From Megalobrama amblycephala (Eukaryota; Chordata; Actinopteri; Cypriniformes; Xenocyprididae), in NCBI RefSeq assembly GCF_018812025.1, contig NC_063052.1:16330186-16394185 (forward strand): DNA of 64,000 bases, written 5' to 3'. Below, piece by piece: positions 56,154-64,000 of this stretch. The notes under the pieces are model-generated. The model was not told the DNA's origin. It ran no database searches and was given only the letters and a program-made list of their open reading frames with translations. Both the position numbers and the translations under genes were made by a program. Position 1 is the stretch's first letter; each line of letters starts with the position of its first letter.

Positions 56154-59090
56154 TTTCCCTTTCGAAAGGGAACGAGACTCTGCGCTTGAAATTGCGCTAT
56201 GGGGAACGTCACTCGTGACTCGTGTTCGAAATGCCAAAAATCACAGCTTATGACGTCAAACGGCGCAAGCCGTGACGTATAAAGGGACTGTTTTGTTCGT
56301 GCCATTGTTTCACAAACTCCAGTAGGAAATTACTTCTTTTTTGTCTGCAAACACTCTTTCCGAGGAAGGAGGTGTCTGCATCTGTGCCTGTCATCGTAAC
56401 CCCGTGTGCTGAGGCAATACGGCGGCTGCAGTCATAGGGCTCGCAGGTGAGCTCGTTGGGAAGTCTGAGAGGATTATACTTTCTCTCGGCTTCCCGGGGC
56501 TGACGAGGGTGTATTGTTAGATGACTGTGACGTCCGTGTTTGATGTCGCCGCGTCCGACAGCGAGCGCTCCTCTAGCTGCTGGGTATGTGAGCCGCTGTG
56601 TTTTTGGGACGCGCTTTTCGGCAGGCTGCAGCTGCCGTGAGTGTGCGTTAAGAAAGGGGCCGTGCGCGGATGGTTTGACGAACGGTTCCTTTCTGTCCAT
56701 GAATGTTGCGGCTCCCATAGACTTTCCATTCTCTCCTGATCTCCGCGTTTGAGATTGGGAGGGCATGGAAAACCCCCTGGCCGTTCAGATTTGGATCTGA
56801 GCCAGACAGACGGGAGGAGGAAGAAACGAGAGTAATGGGTGATCGACTGTAAACACCGTTGCGTTTGTAATCGATTCCCCAGCTATTTTAAGGGCGATTT
56901 ATATCTATCCTCTCCTCTTCTTCTTTCATCTCCAATAAATATATATATATATTTCTACTTGCTCAGGTGTTTTTACAGTTAGGCTGTCGGCTGGCCTTTT
57001 TCTAAGGCCACCTTCTGGCTTGATAGTGAAAGTGCTTTTAGGCTTTAAAGAACTTTTGATTTCTTCCTTCTTCATGCTTTAACCATGGGCGTGGCCGCAT
57101 TAGCGAATAATGAGCTGAATCACGGACTTCTGACATGGCTCTCTTTTCATACAGATTACATAAACACAGAATGTTTGTTTTCGATTTGACTTGCACGATT
57201 TGAAACCTGACATTTCAACGTTCCTTTAGACATAAGTGTCATTTTTAAGTTACAGTTCATTTTCTGAGAACTATCAGATTGGACTTCGTTCAGAGGGAGA
57301 TGAGAGATCACGCATCATGTTAGTTTTCTTTATTTTACAAAAAGCACAACATTGTGTTTTTACTCTGAGTGTACACAAATAAAAGAAGACATTCTATAGT
57401 TTCAATTGATATATTACTTATGTCTCTAGGACAAGAAATGACGTATTTTAAGTCTGTTTTGCTTTAGTGGCCACTAGCTGACGCCGCGTGCGATGGGTAG
57501 GCCTTAAGGGCCTCCTGTGGAGCATGCTGGCATTTACCTTTTCAAGGTTTTTCTCCCTTACTATTTTTACTGAAGCAGTAAAATGATTTCTGTCGCTGGC
57601 TGGCCGGGGCTCGGGCTGACTGATGACCTCCTTTTGTAGTCGGTCTGTTTAGCCCGAACCTTGATAACACTGCCACGAGCTGATGCCACGTGTCTGCTGA
57701 GGTTATAGGCCCATGGGGCCTTCTTTAGCGCGTGATGGCGTACGCTGTACTCCTCTTTCTTAAAGAGTTGAAAGGTGCTTTTACCGAGTACACTGCTCGT
57801 TGGATTGTGTTGGACGAGCTGTTTTCGTGGGCACTCACAGCTACTTAATTACTTGGTGGTCATGCTTCCAGCATGCTATGTTTCAGGTGCTTGGCCTTAC
57901 GGGCCATCCCGGAATATCGCCTCATGTGTTGAGTTTCTGTGGAATGCTTAGTTCATTTTAAGAACTCTAGTTATGTTGTAGGCCCTTTGTTCCGGCCTCC
58001 ATGACTATGTGGCCACAGTACTGGCTGTCTGTTAGGTTGAGCTTCGTACTTCCCTCTGGGTTGACTGTGTAATTGTGCTTAGCTACCTAAGCTAGTCATT
58101 GGTTGTAGACTTCTGTGAAGTCTCCCGTTCAGACTGGCCCCAGGCTGGTTTGTGCTCCCCTGTACCAGCGTTCTCTAGCGCACAGCCTCCTAAGCGCTTT
58201 TATCAGAAGCTGAGTAGATCCTAGGATGAGTGGTTGTACTCCCCTCAATACGAGGGTTTATAGCGCTCAGCTGAGTTCCGCTCTCCAGGATGCCCATCTC
58301 TGCGTGTGGGTTTGAGTTGCTTACTGCCTTTTCGCAGTCACTCTTTCCTGCTCTCCTCTTTGGAGTTTGCGCTTGGAGATTCTGTGTATCAGACAAGGTT
58401 GGCCAGGCTAGGTTTGGCTATCGCTAGATTAGTAAGGCCTCCTTGGTGGCGTTGGGGGTGATTTTGTCCCCCCTAGTGACTGGCCGGGATTCCTTTTGGA
58501 CTCTTGGCCACATTCCCCTAGAGGGACCACTTTCTATGGTTTGTTGGTCCCAGATGCTCGAGCAGCCTTGGCAGGCCTTTTACGGAAGGCCTCTTTTAGG
58601 CTCAGCTTGGGATGCTGGCCATAGTGAATGCTGTCACTGACAGCCTTGCAGAAATTGCTCCCGGTTTTTCCCTGGAACTGCCGGACGTTTGTCCAGACAT
58701 TTTGGGCATGCATTCTCCTCTGGCATGGCGGCGTGGGTATATCGTTCCCCATAGCGCAATTTCAAGCGCAGAGTTGAGTTCCCTTTCGAAAGGGAACGTC
58801 TCAGGTTACGCATGTAACCATGGTTCCCTGAGAACAGGGAACGAGACTCTGCGCTTTCCTGCCATGCTTCGGGATGCCTGCTGAACAGTCCCTCAAAGAC
58901 GAAAAGATGTTGACTACTTCCTCAGGCGCTCCCTTTATACGTCACGGTTCGCGCAGTTTGACGTCATAGGCTGTCGCCGGCCAATAGGATTGGAGTGTTG
59001 TGATTTTGGCATTTCGAACACGAGTCACGAGTGATGTTCCCCATAGCGCAATTTCAAGCGCAGAGTCTCGTTCCCTCGTTCCCTCGTACC
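56154..59090. mobile_element. Long-inverted-repeat element in gene D intron, complete
   Basis: Left end CCCTTTCGAAAGGGAACGAG; the right end carries the inverse of the same terminal region (GCGCAATTTCAAGCGCAGAG, then CTCGTTCCCT). The right terminal repeat is about 200 bases long and includes a TATA-like box (TATAAAGGG in reverse at 58932-58940), as in the left repeat of the copy at 21693. This copy's left repeat is shortened by deletion. A second, inner CCCTTTCGAAAGGGAAC pair lies at 58780-58850. The interior holds a piggyBac-like fragment (57080-57460) and GC-richer DNA (57470-58750) without recognisable domains. In gene C the same intron lacks the element. Confidence 0.6.
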
Positions 59091-59106
59091 ACGGTTACAT
59101 GCGTAA

Positions 59107-59850
59107 TGTGAGACGTTTTTTTACTTTAAAGTGCTTAAGTATAATTCCAATTTAATAGGTACAATAATGCTAAGTTATTTAATGCAAATCATTATTAAGC
59201 GGCACTCTGGAATACTTGATTCTGATTGGTCAGTCGTGACATTCTGAGGTCTGATATTTCCAGATAATGACCGTCATCAATAGTAACGCTGTATAACAGA
59301 AAGCTCATCCGGGTTTCTGAAGCCGGTCTTTCTCTGATGTTTCTTGTATCACACCACAGACTCACTCTCTCTCTTGTTTCATACAAACACAACTGGTGCG
59401 TCTCTGTTATAGTTATTGATTGTATTGAAGTATTAAGATTGAATTGAAGTATTTGTAGTATTAAGAGTACTGTAGTGTTCAATATAGTTGCTCGAATGAT
59501 TGTTTTTGTACACTGTAATGGATTCTAAGATAAACAAGCAAGAATTTAAAACAGTTTCATCTCAAATCAATATGTCCATGTAATTATTTATTTGGTGTGC
59601 ATGACTGTACACTATTCCTTATAATAACAAGTTCAAACAAGACAAACATTTGTCTTGCTAGGTATGGCTGTATTTTTTCTTCATGGAAGTTTTGTGTTTA
59701 TTACAAGTGGGCTAATTAAATATTTGAACTCGAATCAATATTTCACGTCCAAAATTATTTGTGGCTTTTAACCATATAATAATCACCCTGCCGGGGTTTA
59801 TTATGCATATTATATATAACTGACAACATTCAATGTAATGAAGAACACTT
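59107..59850 (-). other. Gene D intron between linker and domain 2
   Basis: Matches gene C at 35360-36140 (GGTCAGTCGTGACATTCTGA, CACCACAGACTCACTCTCTC), without the ATAAT expansion. Carries a remnant of the MITE family at 1999-2671. No coding signal. Confidence 0.6.
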
Positions 59851-60228
59851 ACTTGGACTACAAATGTACAATGGTGTGTCCTTTTCTGTTAATAAAATAA
59901 TATCAGTTATACACACATTAATATGCACATAAAAAAAAATTCTATCACAGCGTTTTCTTCTCTCTCTGTCCCTTACCTGCAGACACCTCGACTTCACACA
60001 GAGTAAGGACTTCATCATTCCCAGGTAAAAAAATGTTGACATATCGGCCAATAACAGGCTCAAATGAAAATGTTTGTGTGCCATCAGGAGCAGTGACGAT
60101 AGTTGCAGCCCTGAAAATACATAAAGAACAGTGTTAAAATGAAAACCAGAGGCACATGTCTAACAAATTCAGTTCAACTCCATTGAAATCAAATGATTTT
60201 GTACAGCACTCTTCACAATACACATTAT

Positions 60229-61228
60229 NNNNNNNNNNNNNNNNNNNNNNNNNNNNNNNNNNNNNNNNNNNNNNNNNNNNNNNNNNNNNNNNNNNNNNNN
60301 NNNNNNNNNNNNNNNNNNNNNNNNNNNNNNNNNNNNNNNNNNNNNNNNNNNNNNNNNNNNNNNNNNNNNNNNNNNNNNNNNNNNNNNNNNNNNNNNNNNN
60401 NNNNNNNNNNNNNNNNNNNNNNNNNNNNNNNNNNNNNNNNNNNNNNNNNNNNNNNNNNNNNNNNNNNNNNNNNNNNNNNNNNNNNNNNNNNNNNNNNNNN
60501 NNNNNNNNNNNNNNNNNNNNNNNNNNNNNNNNNNNNNNNNNNNNNNNNNNNNNNNNNNNNNNNNNNNNNNNNNNNNNNNNNNNNNNNNNNNNNNNNNNNN
60601 NNNNNNNNNNNNNNNNNNNNNNNNNNNNNNNNNNNNNNNNNNNNNNNNNNNNNNNNNNNNNNNNNNNNNNNNNNNNNNNNNNNNNNNNNNNNNNNNNNNN
60701 NNNNNNNNNNNNNNNNNNNNNNNNNNNNNNNNNNNNNNNNNNNNNNNNNNNNNNNNNNNNNNNNNNNNNNNNNNNNNNNNNNNNNNNNNNNNNNNNNNNN
60801 NNNNNNNNNNNNNNNNNNNNNNNNNNNNNNNNNNNNNNNNNNNNNNNNNNNNNNNNNNNNNNNNNNNNNNNNNNNNNNNNNNNNNNNNNNNNNNNNNNNN
60901 NNNNNNNNNNNNNNNNNNNNNNNNNNNNNNNNNNNNNNNNNNNNNNNNNNNNNNNNNNNNNNNNNNNNNNNNNNNNNNNNNNNNNNNNNNNNNNNNNNNN
61001 NNNNNNNNNNNNNNNNNNNNNNNNNNNNNNNNNNNNNNNNNNNNNNNNNNNNNNNNNNNNNNNNNNNNNNNNNNNNNNNNNNNNNNNNNNNNNNNNNNNN
61101 NNNNNNNNNNNNNNNNNNNNNNNNNNNNNNNNNNNNNNNNNNNNNNNNNNNNNNNNNNNNNNNNNNNNNNNNNNNNNNNNNNNNNNNNNNNNNNNNNNNN
61201 NNNNNNNNNNNNNNNNNNNNNNNNNNNN
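60229..61228. other. Assembly gap, exactly 1000 N
   Basis: The round size suggests a placeholder of unknown true length. It separates gene D from a satellite-like array, so both gap edges are in sequence that is hard to assemble. Confidence 0.95.
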
Positions 61229-63060
61229 CCTCAATAAGCCGGTCGATTTGACACCTCATTTGTGGGTCTAGGACAAACGCTGCGGGAGGAGTAGCGCGCA
61301 GAAATAAAAGTGGAAGAAAATGAGTGTCTGTGACTGAGAGAGAAAGGCTTCTAAGGGCCTGCGTGTGTGAGTGTGTGTGAGAAAGTGACAGTTGAAATTC
61401 AAATTTCTGAAGATTCCGCCATTGAAAGTCAATGGGACTTTTTTGGCCGCTTTTTCGCCCCCTGTGCGAACATCGTTGGTCCGATCGCTTATAAAAGTCA
61501 TAACACACATCTCCTCAATGAGCCGGTCGATTTGACACCTCATTCATGGGTCTAGGACAAACGCTGCGGGAGGAGTAGCGCGCAGAAATAAAAGTGGAAG
61601 AAAATGAGTGTCTGTGTCTGAGAGAGAAAGGCTTCTAAGGGCCTGCGTGTGTGAGTGTGTGTGAGAAAGTGACAGTTGAGAGAGACGGAATGTTCGTGAA
61701 TTTGAATTTTTCAATGTAAGTCAATGGGACTTTTTTGGCCGCTTTTTCGTCCGCTGTGCGAACATCGACACAACATGTGTAGCATGTTGGAAGTCCAGTT
61801 TGCTAGCATGAGTCAAAAGAGCCAACCGCCATGTCTCTATGATGCTCTGATGCAGAGATATAGATCTTGCTAAACAGTTGCTAAGGTACTCTGTTTTGTT
61901 GCTAGGGAGTGGCTTGGCAGCTGCCAGTAATGATAAACCAAAGGCTGCTTGCCAGTATGAATGCTATAAACCAACCCCTATGCCTCTATGATATTCAGAT
62001 TTGAAGATATCTGCCTATGCTTTGGGTTGCTAGGGTGCTCTAAATGGTTGCTAAGGCGTGGCTATGATGTCTTTAAGGTGATTTGTGATTGGCAGTTTGC
62101 TGCCTCGAGTCAAATGAGCCCACCCTCATGTTTGTACGACACTCCTATCCAAAGATATTCATTTGATCTTTTTCAATGGAAGTCTATGGAGCATGTTACT
62201 AAGGTGCTCTATATGGTTGCTAGGGCGTGGCTTGATAGCTTCACAATGATCCTGAGAGACTGATTGGTTGCCTGAGTAAAATGAGCCCACCCCCTTGTCT
62301 CTATTACACTGTAATCCAGAGTTATGTTCAATACAAAATCCCTATGTAATTTCCCATAGTAGGAAAAACACCGTACTTCCTGGTTCATGGGCACGGCTTC
62401 ACCATAGTATGTCTATGGGGCAATTTTGGGCAGCTCTTGCGCCCCAGGGGTACAACTTACACCCCATATTGAGGTATGGGCTGACAGAGCTTGCCAGCCT
62501 CTTCAAACGTGGTAACCCACATGTTTCTACGAAATTCTCGCTCGGAGCAATGACTCATCAAAGTTCGTCGCAATGCAAAGTCTATGGGATTTTTTTCGCT
62601 ACTTTTTCGCCCGCCGGATGAACATCGTACACCCGATCGCTTATAAAAGTCATAGCACAGGTCTCCCCAATGAGCCGGTCGATTTGACACCTCATTCATG
62701 GGTCTAGGACAAACGCTGCGGGAGGAGTAGCGCGCAGAAATAAAAGTGGAAGAAAATGAGTGTCTGTGTCTGAGAGAGAAAGGCTTCTAAGGGCCTGCGT
62801 GTGTGAGTGTGTGTGAGAAAGTGACAGTTGAGAGAGACGGAATGTTCGTGAATTTGAATTTTTCAATGTAAGTCAATGGGACTTTTTTGGCCGCTTTTTC
62901 GTCCGCTGTGCGAACATCGTTGGTCCGATCGCTTATAAAAGTCATAGCACACCTGTCCTCAATGAGCCGGTCGATTTGACACCTCATTCATGGGTCTAGG
63001 ACAAACGCTGCAGGAGGAGTAGCGCGCAGAAAAAAAAGTGGAAGAAGAAGAAGAAGAAGA
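61229..63060. repeat. Tandem repeat with about 285-bp unit
   Basis: Units begin CAAT(A/G)AGCCGGTCGATTTGA at 61232, 61517, 62669 and 62961 and contain GACAAACGCTGCGGGAGGAG and GCCTGCGTGTGTGAGTG. The stretch 61780-62640 is a different module with many GTTGCTAAGG phrases. Frames across it are chance. Confidence 0.8.
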
Positions 63061-63345
63061 AGAATAAGTATGCAGAAGAATAAGAATGGAGCTTTGCCTT
63101 TGGCAAGCACCATTAATAATAAGTATGCAGAAGATTAAGAATGGAGCTTTGCCTTTGGCAAGCACCATTAATAATAAGTATGCAGAAGATTAAGAATGGA
63201 GCTTTGCCTTTGGCAAGCACCATTAATAATAAGTATGAGCAATAATAAGAATGGAGCTTTGCCTTTGGCAAGCACCATTAATAATAAGTATGAGCAATAA
63301 TAAGAATGGAGCTTTGCCTTTGGCAAGCACCATTAACTAGAATGT
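63060..63345. repeat. 55-60 bp tandem repeat, 5 units
   Basis: Units based on AAGAATGGAGCTTTGCCTTT, GGCAAGCACCATTAATAATA and AGTATG. Confidence 0.9.
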
Positions 63346-63397
63346 ACATTTCCTGAAGAAAATGTGAATGGTGCTTGCAGTGGCAAAATTCGGTACC

Positions 63398-63825
63398 CGG
63401 TTGCTAGGCGGTTGCTAAGGTGTTGCTAGGCGGTTGCTAGGGTGTTCTGTGTGGTTGCTATGCGGTTGCTAAGGTACTTGGGGTAGTTGCTAAGGTGTTT
63501 GCTAGGCGGTTGCTAGGGTGTTCTGGGTGTTTGCTAGGCGGTTGCTATGGTAACCTGGGTGGTTGCTAAGGTGTTGCTAGGCAGTTGCTAAGGTACTTGG
63601 AGTGGTTGCTAAGGTGTTGCTAGGCGGTTGCTAGGGTGTTCTGGGTGGTTGCTAGGCGGTTGCTATGGTAACCTGAGTGGTTGCTAGGGTGTTGCTAGGC
63701 AGTTGCTAAGGTACTTGGAGTGGTTGCTAAGGTGTTGCTAGGCGGTTGCTAAGGTGTTCTGGGTGGTTGCTAGGCGGTTGCTATGGTAACCAGGGTGGTT
63801 GCTATGGTGTTACTAGGTGGTTGGT
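63398..63825. repeat. GGTTGCTAGG minisatellite
   Basis: Dozens of short units GGTTGCTAGGC, GGTTGCTAAGGTGTT and GGTTGCTATGGTAACC arranged in a longer period of about 125 bases. A known style of cyprinid minisatellite. Confidence 0.9.
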
Positions 63826-64000
63826 AGTTGTCACAGATAGTTACTATGGAGTTTCTATAGAGTTCCTGGCGTGTTCTCAGCCCACTTTAGCACTTAGCTA
63901 ATCACTATTAGCATGTAGCTATTCACTGCTAGCATGTGTAGCATGTTGGAAGTCCAGTTTGCTAGCATGAGTCAAAAGAGCCAACTGCCATGTCTCTATG

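Larger units (their letters stand above)
55525..60110 (-). pseudogene. Gene D: broken two-domain F-type lectin
   Basis: Exons kept: 60110-59977 (second half of domain 1), 59885-59853 (linker, KDTPLYIC), 56123-55841 and 55661-55525 (domain 2). Frames and splice sites are sound in each. Domain 2 matches gene B, with SCSHT and NRGDGYAQR in place of the CC pair. The signal-peptide exon and first half of domain 1 should lie 0.3-1 kb upstream, inside the run of N. A 2.9-kb element sits in the linker-domain 2 intron. The terminal exon is gone, replaced by the LTR element at 55454; the donor at 55525 has no known partner. If read through, the frame stops within two codons (GE then stop). The gene could be more complete in the true genome than in this assembly. 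Confidence 0.75.

Noticed and set aside
60134..61508. Four long open frames at 60.1-61.5 kb
   Set aside because: They consist almost entirely of N from the assembly gap.

Overview
The window is nuclear DNA of a bony fish, most likely a cypriniform (carp/zebrafish group). Three things point there: introns with GT-AG borders; two-domain F-type lectin (fucolectin-like) genes; and a transposon set familiar from cyprinid genomes (L2 LINEs, GGTAAC-type foldback elements, CACTGCGTTCC and CAGTATCTCAC Tc1 elements, TTAA-flanked piggyBac-like elements, hAT MITEs, DIRS/Ngaro elements, gypsy LTRs). About 80% of the window is repeat or repeat debris. No bacterial-style genes or operons are present. Species and chromosome cannot be read from the sequence.

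The backbone is a tandem array of F-type lectin genes, all on the minus strand. The ancestral plan can be reconstructed from splice sites: two non-coding 5' exons, a 61-bp signal-peptide exon, a two-exon lectin domain, a 33-bp linker exon, a second two-exon lectin domain and a tiny last exon. Gene A (938-4140, first exons near 5.04-5.3 kb) and gene C (34719-37262, first exons near 49.9-50.2 kb) are complete. Gene B (20955-21667) keeps only the second domain. Gene D (55525-60110) is broken by a repeat insertion, by a retrotransposon that replaced its last exon, and by a 1000-N assembly gap where its first exons should lie. A further promoter/5' exon block at 16.6-17.0 kb has no gene behind it. 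The four copies differ exactly at the residues that bind fucose: only gene C keeps the full family motif in both domains.

Between the lectins lie fragments of other genes on the same strand: an apolipoprotein-L-like fragment next to a single protein-kinase (NEK-like) exon, present twice (24.8-25.4 and 51.8-52.4 kb), and a four-exon fibrinogen-related/tenascin-like C-terminal domain (26.45-28.73 kb) with a damaged splice site and a frameshift.

Region by region: 0-5.3 kb gene A; 5.3-15.9 kb mobile DNA (30-bp minisatellite, L2 LINE, nested piggyBac-like pair); 15.9-17.4 kb orphan lectin promoter; 17.4-20.07 kb large foldback element with an L2 fragment; 20.07-24.05 kb duplicated gene B block; 24.05-28.8 kb APOL, kinase and FReD debris; 29.8-33.0 kb gypsy and Ngaro-like retroelement remains; 33.6-37.3 kb gene C; 38.34-48.74 kb a Russian-doll nest of at least eight transposons inside the 5' intron of gene C; 49.9-52.4 kb gene C promoter, MITEs, APOL and kinase copy 2; 52.7-60.2 kb gene D with two large insertions; 60.2-61.2 kb gap; 61.2-64 kb higher-order tandem repeat. 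Apart from the lectins, nothing in the window looks like an intact protein-coding gene.
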